Made by a program: the position numbers and the translations under genes. DNA of 52,773 nt from contig JALVVN010000002.1 in the NCBI GenBank assembly GCA_027023405.1, positions 22,658-75,430 of the forward strand. Reading direction: 5' to 3'. The notes below the pieces were generated by a model. The model was not told the DNA's origin. It saw only the letters and a list, made by a program, of their open reading frames with translations, and did not search any database. The stretch comes from Campylobacterales bacterium (GTDB lineage Bacteria; Campylobacterota; Campylobacteria; Campylobacterales; QNZT01). Below, piece after piece: positions 45,556 through 52,773 of this stretch. Within the stretch, counting starts at the first letter, position 1. Each line of letters starts with the position of its first letter.

Positions 45556-46425
45556 ATGAGCCGTCGTGTTTCTCTTGTACTAGGAAGTGGTGGTGCGAGA
45601 GGCTATGCCCATATTGGTGTGATTGAAGCGCTTTTAGAGAGTGGATGTGAGATTGGATCTGTGAGTGGGTCATCAATGGGTGCGCTGATTGGTGGGCTTT
45701 ATGCTTCAGGTAAGCTTGATAGGTACAAATCGTGGGTTTTGGGGCTAGATCTCATTGATGTGGCGAAGCTACTTGACTTTACTTTTGGCGGTGCGGGGAT
45801 TATCGAAGGGGAGCGGGTCTTTGAGAAGCTAGAGGAGATGATAGGTGATGTGAAGATCGAAGAACTCCCGATTCCATTTACTGCTGTAGCGACTGATCTG
45901 ATGCGCCAAAAAGAGGTGTGGATCCAGCAGGGTAGGCTGATTGATGCGATTCGCGCTTCGATCGCCATTCCGACACTCTTTACTCCAAAGAAACTGCATG
46001 GACGCTACTTGGTAGATGGGGGTCTGCTCAATCCACTGCCCATCGCACCGACATTGGCAAGTAACGGTGATCTTACAATTGCCGTGAGCCTTAACGATCC
46101 AAATACAAAACTTCCCAAAATTGCACTCCCAAAAGTACAGATCGAACGAAAGAGTCTCTTTGAAGAGTGGCTAGATGATATGCGACAAAAAGCGCTTGAT
46201 TTTGTTGCAAGAGAAAAAAAGACCAATGTTGAGGAGATGGGACCGTTTGATATCGTCGGGCGTAGTATTGATATCATGCAAAATGCGATTCAAGAGTCAA
46301 AGATGGCGGGATATACACCCGATATCTTAATCCCAATCCCCAAAGAGAGTTGCGGCTTTTATGAATTTCATCGCGCTTATGAACTTATAGAGATCGGGAG
46401 AGTTTTAACTAAAGAGCGACTCTAA
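45556..46425 (+). CDS. Patatin-like phospholipase (RssA type)
   Basis: This protein of about 289 residues has the oxyanion motif GSGGARGYAHIG, the serine-elbow GSSMG and the Asp of VDGGLLNPLP, a complete Ser-Asp dyad. Bacterial RssA-type patatins are soluble or membrane-associated lipid acyl hydrolases. ATG 45556 is chosen over GTG 45553 because of the spacing to GGGAGGAG. It follows serA by 12 bases, and its substrate is unknown. Confidence 0.9.
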   Translation: MSRRVSLVLGSGGARGYAHIGVIEALLESGCEIGSVSGSSMGALIGGLYASGKLDRYKSWVLGLDLIDVAKLLDFTFGGAGIIEGERVFEKLEEMIGDVKIEELPIPFTAVATDLMRQKEVWIQQGRLIDAIRASIAIPTLFTPKKLHGRYLVDGGLLNPLPIAPTLASNGDLTIAVSLNDPNTKLPKIALPKVQIERKSLFEEWLDDMRQKALDFVAREKKTNVEEMGPFDIVGRSIDIMQNAIQESKMAGYTPDILIPIPKESCGFYEFHRAYELIEIGRVLTKERL

Positions 46426-46445
46426 AGAGAGTATTTAATTCTCTT
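46425..46445. terminator. Weak hairpin between convergent genes
   Basis: AAGAGA and TCTCTT flank a 9-base AT-rich loop at the junction of the patatin-like gene and the small conserved gene. Confidence 0.35.
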
Positions 46446-46827
46446 GTTTGAGTGCACTTGTCCACATTACCATGGTCTCATGCGCTTTTTCTGAAGGTGC
46501 TTCCATAAATTCGATCACAAATTGCGACTCTAGTTCACAGATACCGATAGATCGAGGTCGTACCGCAGCGACTTTTGTGTTTGGAATTTCCGGACCAAAA
46601 CAGAAGATAAGATTTTGCATGGCTTTGATTTCAGGCGCTATATTACCCCCGATTTTTTGTGTGTGACTATAGTGATCGAAAGTTGCGATATAGGTAGCAA
46701 TAGGATGCGCCTCGATCTTATCCTTAAAGTAGCTCAATAGCTCCTCAACACTTTGTTGTTTTACTTCATGCTTCTCTAATGTGAGTGACCAAACCGGATA
46801 TTTATCTTTAAATGAACTTTGTTTCAT
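46435..46827 (-). CDS. Conserved small protein (DUF6858-like)
   Basis: This 130-residue soluble protein starts MKQSSFKDKYPVWSLTLEKH and continues YIATFDHYSHTQKIGGNIAP and MQNLIFCFGPEIPNTKVAAV. The pattern resembles a small family common in sulphur- and hydrogen-oxidising Campylobacterota (DUF6858, from memory). No catalytic site is evident; a conserved His/Cys surface is possible. It has its own promoter: TATAAT at 46858-46863 on this strand, and AGGGGAAAAG before the ATG. Function unknown. Confidence 0.65.
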   Translation of the reverse strand: MKQSSFKDKYPVWSLTLEKHEVKQQSVEELLSYFKDKIEAHPIATYIATFDHYSHTQKIGGNIAPEIKAMQNLIFCFGPEIPNTKVAAVRPRSIGICELESQFVIEFMEAPSEKAHETMVMWTSALKQEN

Positions 46828-46857
46828 TCTTTTCCCCTATATTAAAATTAAGATGTG

Positions 46858-46863
46858 ATTATA
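46858..46863 (-). promoter_or_regulatory. Candidate -10 of the DUF6858-like gene
   Basis: The minus strand reads TATAAT, 31 bases before ATG 46827. Confidence 0.45.
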
Positions 46864-46938
46864 CTTTAATTTAATGAAAAAAAGCTTTTATGTAGAAGTT
46901 AAGTCCTCTCAAACAAACAATATAGTATTATCCTCTTT

Positions 46939-47508
46939 ATGATACTTATGATAGATAACTATGACTCATTTACTTATAATATTGTTCAATACTGCCGAGA
47001 ACTTGGTGCCAATCTCAAGGTCATTCGCAATGATGAAATGGAAGTAAGACAGATTGAAGCACTCAATCCTGAAAAGATCATCATCTCTCCCGGACCGGCA
47101 ACACCGGATGAAGCGGGTGTAAGTCTGGATGCGATCGGACATTTCAAAGAGAAGTTACCGATTTTGGGTATCTGTCTTGGGCATCAAGCGATTGCCCAAA
47201 GTTTTGGAGGGAAGGTAGTTCGCGCCAAACGAATGATGCATGGTAAAACTTCGATGATTGATAAAGTTAAAGAGACAGCAGTATTCAATGAACTCCCTAA
47301 GCAATTTCGTGCGACTCGTTATCACTCTCTTGTGGTGAGTCAGGAGAATCTTCCAGCCAATATTGTACCTACTTCATATAGTGCCGATGATCACGAAATC
47401 ATGTCGCTGGAGATTGAGGGGTATCCTATCTACGGTATTCAATTTCACCCTGAATCGATTATGAGTGAGTATGGGCATGAGATGCTTGATAACTTTTTAA
47501 AGATTTAA
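46939..47508 (+). CDS. trpG: Anthranilate / aminodeoxychorismate synthase glutaminase subunit
   Basis: This 189-residue class I glutamine amidotransferase releases ammonia from glutamine for anthranilate (trpG) or aminodeoxychorismate (pabA) synthesis. The triad is visible: Cys in LPILGICLGHQAIAQSFGG, and His-Glu in YGIQFHPESIMSEYG. The start MILMIDNYDSFTYNIVQYCR is typical. No trpE or pabB is adjacent. ATG 46939 has no ribosome site, and -10-like hexamers (TATAGT 46921-46926, TATTAT 46926-46931) lie so close that the message would have almost no leader. Confidence 0.92.
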   Translation: MILMIDNYDSFTYNIVQYCRELGANLKVIRNDEMEVRQIEALNPEKIIISPGPATPDEAGVSLDAIGHFKEKLPILGICLGHQAIAQSFGGKVVRAKRMMHGKTSMIDKVKETAVFNELPKQFRATRYHSLVVSQENLPANIVPTSYSADDHEIMSLEIEGYPIYGIQFHPESIMSEYGHEMLDNFLKI

Positions 47509-47511
47509 GGC

Positions 47512-48705
47512 ATGGATCGCATGAGAATTGCTATCTTTGCGATCGTACTTGTAGACTTACTTTTCTTGTTGTACGGTGTTTCTACACTCTCTATCTCCTA
47601 TAAAGAGGCACAGATCTATTTTGAGGGGAGGGGATTTTTACATACGATTGTCCTGCTCTCTACGAAACTTTTAGGCAAGAGTGATTTTACGCTTCGTCTC
47701 CCTTTTATCCTTTTTCATCTAGGAAGTTTGTGGCTCTTTTATGAGATTAGCCGATTTTACCTCTTTCGACAGAGCGATCGGGTTTTGGCCCTTTTAGTAT
47801 TTGTTCTGATGCCCGGCATTGTCAGCTCGGCGCTTCTTGTCAATAGTGCTTCTGTTGTACTCTTTTTTACACTACTATTTCTCTATCTCTATCTTCATAA
47901 GCGAGAGAACCTCTATGCTCTCGTATTGCCACTTTTTGTCTTTGTCGATGATGCCTTTAGCGTGTTATATTTGGCACTTTTTGCTTATGGTGTTTATCGT
48001 AAAGATCGCTTTTTGGCGTCATTGAGTGCGCTACTCTATCTGGTATCACTTTACCTCTACGGTTTTGGCGTACACGGTAAACCTAGAGGTTATTTTTTAG
48101 ATACTTTTGCCGCCTATTCACTCATCTTCTCACCACTGATTTTTCTCTTTTTTTTCTATACGATGTATCGCATTTTGGTACGCGAAAAAAAGAGCATCTT
48201 GTGGTTTATCTCTTTTACGGCGCTGATCTACTCACTGCTCATCTCCTTTCGACAGCGTATTGTGATTGAGGATTTTGCCCCTTTTTTAGTTGTCTCTATT
48301 CCTTTGATGGTAAGACTTTTTTTGCGAAGCTATCGTCGCCGATTACCTGCTTTACGACGCACACACAAACTCTTTTTTATGCTGGTTTTTGGATTTTTGG
48401 CGATCAATTTTTTAGCGACCTATTTTAACCAATATTTTTATCGGTTTTTGAGTGATCCCAAAGAACATTTTGCTTATAAATACCACATTGCAAAAGAGTT
48501 GGCACAGAAGTTGAAAATGGCAGGGTATGAAGAGATCAATAGCACAGATTCTCACCTTGCACAACGGTTACGCTTTTATGGAATTAACGCTTCAAATCAT
48601 TATCAACTTCAAAAAGGAGAAGATGAGAACGCACTCAAAAGTGTTACTATTCGTTACATGAATCAGCCGATTGTTACCTATAGTGTTACGAAAGTAAACA
48701 ATTAG
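47512..48705 (+). CDS. GT39/PMT-like membrane glycosyltransferase
   Basis: This 397-residue protein has about ten hydrophobic spans. An acidic residue in the first loop (SISYKEAQIYFEGRGFLHTI) and the TLRLPFILFHLGSLWLFYEI block match the GT39-type (ArnT/PMT-like) polyprenyl-linked sugar transferases. The C-terminal soluble part (about 320-397) is short. It lies three bases behind trpG with a weak AAGG site, so translation may be coupled. Donor and acceptor are unknown; envelope glycosylation is likely. Confidence 0.72.
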   Translation: MDRMRIAIFAIVLVDLLFLLYGVSTLSISYKEAQIYFEGRGFLHTIVLLSTKLLGKSDFTLRLPFILFHLGSLWLFYEISRFYLFRQSDRVLALLVFVLMPGIVSSALLVNSASVVLFFTLLFLYLYLHKRENLYALVLPLFVFVDDAFSVLYLALFAYGVYRKDRFLASLSALLYLVSLYLYGFGVHGKPRGYFLDTFAAYSLIFSPLIFLFFFYTMYRILVREKKSILWFISFTALIYSLLISFRQRIVIEDFAPFLVVSIPLMVRLFLRSYRRRLPALRRTHKLFFMLVFGFLAINFLATYFNQYFYRFLSDPKEHFAYKYHIAKELAQKLKMAGYEEINSTDSHLAQRLRFYGINASNHYQLQKGEDENALKSVTIRYMNQPIVTYSVTKVNN

Positions 48706-48758
48706 TTCACCTTATTGACACTATTTGGTGCAATATCAAGTCAAGCTTAAAGCATCTA

Positions 48759-48767
48759 TGATACAAT
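48759..48767 (+). promoter_or_regulatory. Extended -10 of aclB-aclA
   Basis: TGATACAAT lies 28 bases before the aclB ATG, followed by the ribosome site AAAGGAG. Confidence 0.6.
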
Positions 48768-48794
48768 AATCGGGAATTTTTTAAAGGAGAAACG

Positions 48795-50132
48795 ATGGCG
48801 CAAAAGGCGATACGAGAATATGATGCAAAATCTATTCTGGCAAGACATTGGGATAAATATTTTCCAAATTTTACCTATGCTTATGAAACAGTTTTGGTGG
48901 AGAGTGGAGATGAGCTCAAAAAATTAGCTGAGCAAAAGCCTTGGTTAAAAGAGAAACCGCTTGTTGCAAAACCTGATATGCTTTTTGGAAAACGAGGAAA
49001 AAATAATCTAGTACTTTTTAGAGATCAAAAACCGGGTGATGTGACACTAGAAAAGGCAGCTAGCTGGATCGATGAAAAATCTAGCAGTGAGCAATCTGTC
49101 TATTTTTCATTTGACGGAGATACACCTACCGGTGAGCCCAAAACCGATAGATTGACACACTTTATAGTGGAGCCTTTTACGCCACATACGCAAGAGGAAG
49201 AGTACTATATCTCTGCAACTTGCGTAGGAGATGAAGATGTTCTTTATATGTCAGCTGAAGGTGGTATGGAAGTCGAAGAGGGCTGGGATGAAAAAGTAAC
49301 AGAAGTAGCATTTAAAATCAATGAGTCTGAAGAGGAGATTGCTCAAAAGATTCGTGCGAATGTACCTGCAGATGTGGCAGATAAAGACAAAGAAGCATTT
49401 GCAGAGTTTGCGATCGGGTTTTTCAAAGCCTATCGAGATCTCAACTTTGCATATCTTGAGATCAATCCATTTGTACTTCAAGGTAATAAGATCGAGCTTT
49501 TGGATATGGTTGCAAAACTCGATGATACTGCCGGTTTTATGATGGCTCAAGAGTGGGGTGATATTGAATTCCCTACGGCTTTTGGTATGGAAGATAAATC
49601 TCCTGAAGTTTTGGCGATCGAAGAGGCAGATGCGAAAACAGGAGCTTCGCTTAAGCTTACACTGCTCAAACCTGAAGCGCGAATCTGGACGATGGTTGCC
49701 GGTGGTGGTGCGTCAGTGGTTTATGCCGATACGATTGCCGATATGGCGGGGATTGATGATTTGGCAAACTATGGTGAATATAGTGGTGGACCTACAACAG
49801 GTGAGACAAAGTTCTATGCTGAGACTATTTTTGATCTAATGACACGCCAAAAAGATCCGCAAGGAAGAGATAAGATCCTTATCATCGGTGGTGCGATTGC
49901 GAACTTTACCGATGTTGCAAAAACATTTACGGGAATCATTCAAGCACTTGAAAACTATGCGGATAAGCTCAAAGATGTGGGTGTGAAGATATATGTTCGT
50001 CGTGGTGGACCAAACTATGAAAAGGGTCTCAAGGATATCAAAGAGGCGGCAGATCGGCTAGGATTACCTATCGAGGTTTATGGACCTGAGACACATGTTA
50101 CCGATATTGTTCGTATGGCACTAGAGAAGTAG
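48795..50132 (+). CDS. aclB: ATP-citrate lyase, beta (AclB) subunit
   Basis: This 445-residue protein resembles succinyl-CoA synthetase beta chains: an ATP-grasp domain with KPLVAKPDMLFGKRGKNNLV (about 53-72), YLEINPFVL, and a CoA-ligase domain with WTMVAGGGASVVYADTIADM and GEYSGGPTTGETKFYAETIF. With AclA it cleaves citrate with ATP and CoA to acetyl-CoA and oxaloacetate, the key step of the reductive TCA cycle. It is nine bases before aclA and has its own promoter. Confidence 0.95.
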   Translation: MAQKAIREYDAKSILARHWDKYFPNFTYAYETVLVESGDELKKLAEQKPWLKEKPLVAKPDMLFGKRGKNNLVLFRDQKPGDVTLEKAASWIDEKSSSEQSVYFSFDGDTPTGEPKTDRLTHFIVEPFTPHTQEEEYYISATCVGDEDVLYMSAEGGMEVEEGWDEKVTEVAFKINESEEEIAQKIRANVPADVADKDKEAFAEFAIGFFKAYRDLNFAYLEINPFVLQGNKIELLDMVAKLDDTAGFMMAQEWGDIEFPTAFGMEDKSPEVLAIEEADAKTGASLKLTLLKPEARIWTMVAGGGASVVYADTIADMAGIDDLANYGEYSGGPTTGETKFYAETIFDLMTRQKDPQGRDKILIIGGAIANFTDVAKTFTGIIQALENYADKLKDVGVKIYVRRGGPNYEKGLKDIKEAADRLGLPIEVYGPETHVTDIVRMALEK

Positions 50133-50141
50133 GGAGAAGAG

Positions 50142-51956
50142 ATGTCAAGACTATTTACAAAAGATACACAAGCAATTTTTTGGAACAACAACAAGAGTGC
50201 GATCCAGAGAATGTTGGATTATGACTATACAATTAAGAGAGAAACACCTTCAGTTGCAGCAATTGTAGCGCCAACAAGCAATAACAAGTTTGAGAAGTTC
50301 TTTTGGGGTGGCGATGAGATTATGGTGCCACTTTACAAGAGTACGGCCGAAGCAAAAAAGGCACAACCTCAAGCAGATGTACTACTCAACTTTGGATCAT
50401 TTAGAACGGCCTATGATGTGACGATGGAAGCACTTGAGCTAGGTGGTTTCAAGACGATTATGATTACTGCAGAGGGTATTCCGGAGAGACTCGCACGAAA
50501 GATGAATCAAAGTGCTCGAGATGCAGGTGTTACGGTGATTGGACCTGCAACGGTTGGTGCGATTAGCCCGGGTGCATTTAAGATCGCAAATGTTGGTGGT
50601 ACGATTGAGAATATTATTAACTCAAAACTTCACCGTGCGGGAAGTTGCGGTCTTGTAACACGATCAGGCGGACTTTTCAATGAACTTTCAAATATCATCG
50701 CGATCAATGCTGACGGTATTGCGGAGGGTGTTGCGATCGGTGGTGACCGATTTGTCGGATCTGTCTTTATCGACAACTTGTTGAGAATGCAGGATAACCC
50801 CGATGTCAAATATATGATCCTCCTTGGTGAGGTTGGTGGTACCGAAGAGTACAAAGTGATTGAAGCGGTGAAGAGCGGTAAGATCACAAAGCCGGTTATT
50901 GCGTGGTGTATCGGTACGATCGCAAAATATTATGACAGTGGTGTGCAGTTCGGTCACGCGGGTGCCAGTGCCAATGCCGAAGCTGAAACAGCAGCAGCTA
51001 AAAACAAAGCAATGGCAGAAGCGGGTATCCATGTGCCGGAATCTTTCAATGATCTACCGAGAGTGATCAAAGAGGTTTATACCAAGCTCTACAATGAAGG
51101 TACGATTTTAGAGATTCCTGAGCCGGAGATCAATACCGTACCAAAAGTGCGAAGACCAAAGCAGTTTATCTGTACGATTAGTGATGATCGAGGAGAGGAA
51201 GCGACCTATGCAGGCTTCCCTATCTCTAGTGTTGCGACGCCTGATACAGGTAAAGGTATCGGTGATGTGATTTCACTCTTGTGGTTCAAGAAACAGTATC
51301 CAAAATGGGCAACAGAGTTTATTGAGACGGTAATGAAAACTGTTGCAGATCATGGGCCTGCTGTTTCGGGTGCGCACAATGCAAAAGTAACAGCAAGAGC
51401 AGGAAAGTCAGTCGTTGAATCACTTGTAACCGGTCTTTTGACCATCGGCCCTCGTTTTGGCGGTGCGATTGACGGTGCGGCGAAATATTTTAAATATGCC
51501 GATGATAACAACCTCTCACCCGCAGAGTTTTTGTCTTATATGAAGAAGCAAGGTGTTCCGATTCCAGGTATCGGACACAGAATCAAATCGCTCAAAAACC
51601 CTGATCTTAGAGTAGAGGGACTCAAGAAATTTGCCAAAGAGCATTTCCCGAGTCATCCATTGCTTGACTACGCATTGACAGTTGAGCAATTAACAACCAG
51701 CAAAAAAGAGAATCTCATCCTCAATGTGGACGGTACGATCGGTATCTTGATGGTCGATATGTGGAGATCATTAGGATACAGCGAAGAGGAGATCGATGAG
51801 TTTATCGAGAGTGGTACACTTAACGCCTTCTTTATCGTAGGTAGAAGTATCGGATTTATCGGACACATTCTTGATGAAAAACGACTTGCAATGCCGATGT
51901 ATCGACATCCAATGGATGATATTCTCTATGATGTACAAAAAGCAGAAGAGATTTAA
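50142..51956 (+). CDS. aclA: ATP-citrate lyase, alpha (AclA) subunit
   Basis: This 604-residue protein joins a succinyl-CoA synthetase alpha-like domain to a citrate-synthase-like C-terminal domain. The phosphorylated His lies in SGVQFGHAGASANAEAETAA (about 266-285), and the citrate-binding part shows TARAGKSVVESLVTGLLTIG, GAIDGAAKYF and PIPGIGHRIKS. It forms the catalytic complex with AclB. GGAGAAGAG precedes the ATG. No terminator of standard form follows; a bulged hairpin at 51974-52012 may serve. Confidence 0.96.
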   Translation: MSRLFTKDTQAIFWNNNKSAIQRMLDYDYTIKRETPSVAAIVAPTSNNKFEKFFWGGDEIMVPLYKSTAEAKKAQPQADVLLNFGSFRTAYDVTMEALELGGFKTIMITAEGIPERLARKMNQSARDAGVTVIGPATVGAISPGAFKIANVGGTIENIINSKLHRAGSCGLVTRSGGLFNELSNIIAINADGIAEGVAIGGDRFVGSVFIDNLLRMQDNPDVKYMILLGEVGGTEEYKVIEAVKSGKITKPVIAWCIGTIAKYYDSGVQFGHAGASANAEAETAAAKNKAMAEAGIHVPESFNDLPRVIKEVYTKLYNEGTILEIPEPEINTVPKVRRPKQFICTISDDRGEEATYAGFPISSVATPDTGKGIGDVISLLWFKKQYPKWATEFIETVMKTVADHGPAVSGAHNAKVTARAGKSVVESLVTGLLTIGPRFGGAIDGAAKYFKYADDNNLSPAEFLSYMKKQGVPIPGIGHRIKSLKNPDLRVEGLKKFAKEHFPSHPLLDYALTVEQLTTSKKENLILNVDGTIGILMVDMWRSLGYSEEEIDEFIESGTLNAFFIVGRSIGFIGHILDEKRLAMPMYRHPMDDILYDVQKAEEI

Positions 51957-51973
51957 TTAAAGATATTGAAACT

Positions 51974-52012
51974 TTGACCGATATATAGGGAAGATAATTC
52001 CCCATCGGTCAA
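51974..52012 (+). other. Nested hairpin between aclA and the pseudopilin gene
   Basis: Outer arms TTGACCGAT and ATCGGTCAA (9 perfect pairs) enclose an inner GGGAA/TTCCC stem. The right arm ends two bases into the AAGGAT ribosome site of the next gene, so folding could both end acl transcription and hide that site. No T-tract follows. Confidence 0.55.
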
Positions 52013-52021
52013 GGATTGTTA

Positions 52022-52654
52022 GTGAAAAAAGCAATGACGCTAGTAGAACTAGTATTTGTAGTCATTATAATAGGTATCCTCTCTGCCGTTATGGCACCAA
52101 ATTTTCAAAGAAGCAGTACCCAAGAAGCCGCAAATCAAATAATGTCGCATATCCGTTATACGCAACACTTAGCGATGATGGATGATAAATTTAGTAATAC
52201 TGATCAAAATTGGTTTAAAAAAAGATGGCAGATTGCTTTTTCGCAAGTTGATTCAAAATGGAGATATGTAATATATAGTGATCTTACGCTCTCAGGTAAT
52301 CCTAATAGCAAAAGAGAAGTCGCGAGAAACCCCGCAAATCCTAATGAATATTTGATTGGCTGGAGTACAAGCGGTATAACACCAACGAAAAAACTCAATC
52401 TTACAGCATCATTTGGTATAAAAGATGTCAATGGTATCAGGGGTGTCAATTTCCAAGGTGGATGTTCAAGAGCACAAAGAATAAGCTTTGATCATATGGG
52501 TCGTCCTTTTCAAGGAAATCCCCAATCTCAAACAAGCGCCTATGATAATCTTCACTATATGACTGCACAATGTAGAATCACTCTGACTGGTAATGATGGA
52601 AAAACTCTCACAATTGCAATAGAACCAGAAACAGGTTATGTTCATCAACTTTAA
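52022..52654 (+). CDS. Type II / type IV pseudopilin-like protein
   Basis: The start at GTG 52022 gives the prepilin leader MKKA with cleavage before MTLVELVFVVIIIGILSAVM, a perfect N-methylation segment with Glu at mature position 5; the residue before the cut is Ala rather than the usual Gly. The remaining part (about 180 residues) is a globular pseudopilin domain with two cysteines (GGCSRAQRIS and AQCRITLTG) that may pair. It could be a GspH-type minor pseudopilin of a secretion or pilus machine; no companions are visible. AAGGAT stands before the GTG, six bases away; a TTG at 52016 is less likely. Confidence 0.82.
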   Translation: MKKAMTLVELVFVVIIIGILSAVMAPNFQRSSTQEAANQIMSHIRYTQHLAMMDDKFSNTDQNWFKKRWQIAFSQVDSKWRYVIYSDLTLSGNPNSKREVARNPANPNEYLIGWSTSGITPTKKLNLTASFGIKDVNGIRGVNFQGGCSRAQRISFDHMGRPFQGNPQSQTSAYDNLHYMTAQCRITLTGNDGKTLTIAIEPETGYVHQL

Positions 52655-52744
52655 CAAAATTTAACCCAAAAAACTACCCAAAATAAAAATGAAACATTAA
52701 GCGAAATTTCTTAGAAATTAAGCTTTTATTAAGGGTTGTGGCAG

Positions 52745-52750
52745 TATACT
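52745..52750 (+). promoter_or_regulatory. Candidate -10 for the next gene beyond the window
   Basis: TATACT follows a T/A-rich stretch at the right edge, pointing out of the window. The gap 52655-52744 holds two CCCAAAA motifs (52674 and 52678) and no gene. Confidence 0.35.
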
Positions 52751-52773
52751 TTCGGCTCCCAACAACAAAGGGA

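Overview
The window looks like a chromosomal segment of a chemolithoautotrophic Campylobacterota bacterium (Sulfurovum/Sulfurimonas-like; genus not fixed by sequence alone). Grounds: an ATP-citrate lyase pair (aclB-aclA) of the reductive TCA cycle, an HP0958-type zinc-ribbon protein, a flhA / Rrf2 / rpsO neighbourhood and a purE-glyQ-Nif3-zinc ribbon-waaA-rluA run like those of Campylobacter, and promoters built as an extended -10 (TGnTAnnAT) behind T-rich DNA without a fixed -35. No tRNA, rRNA, insertion sequence or CRISPR array was seen, and no gene-free stretch exceeds 300 bases.

Layout. 1-3011 (minus): a Bat (aerotolerance-type) operon, batA, a batB-batC fusion and a batD cut by the window edge. 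3157-5444 (minus): a CapK-like ligase and a polysaccharide deacetylase-like protein. 5671-7026: a major porin. 7062-12453: a membrane protein, ligA, a small membrane protein, rpsO, a MORN-type protein, two linked lipoproteins (one with an OmpA domain) and a Cys-rich secreted peptide. 12722-17482: Rrf2 regulator, flhA, DHH phosphoesterase, small acidic protein, AEC permease. 17488-20006: a 52-residue Tat-signal peptide, a DUF2461 protein and an unusual CLC. 19998-22912: an arsenic island (arsB-like transporter, wrecked arsG/thioredoxin pair, arsC, a small Cys protein, arsR) with a clear ArsR-type operator. 22985-23544: an MNT antitoxin with a broken HEPN toxin. 23548-24708: an L-2-hydroxyglutarate oxidase-type enzyme.

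24814-31941 is the most unusual block: three small secreted proteins, at least two of them paralogues, followed by a 1522-residue outer-membrane beta-barrel protein, all co-directional and tightly spaced. They look like a surface-display or secretion locus with its substrates; I know no characterised counterpart.

31966-41058 is mostly housekeeping: selO, purE, a coiled-coil protein, a glutaredoxin, glyQ, Nif3-like, HP0958-like, waaA, DUF167, rluA, a YfdX-type protein and a methyltransferase. 41064-52654 is central metabolism: acs, serC-serA, a patatin-like lipase, a small conserved protein, trpG, a GT39-like membrane protein, aclB-aclA, and a pseudopilin-like protein. Acs and ATP-citrate lyase both supply acetyl-CoA; serC-serA feeds serine synthesis.

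Below gene level, two dispersed repeat families recur between genes: a small bulged hairpin (3047, 5521, 33686, 43034) with a constant TCTA-n7-TAGA inner stem, and a CCCAAAATTTG inverted repeat (33720-33781, related palindrome at 40448). Two operons (batA, trpG) appear to be read from leaderless or nearly leaderless mRNAs.
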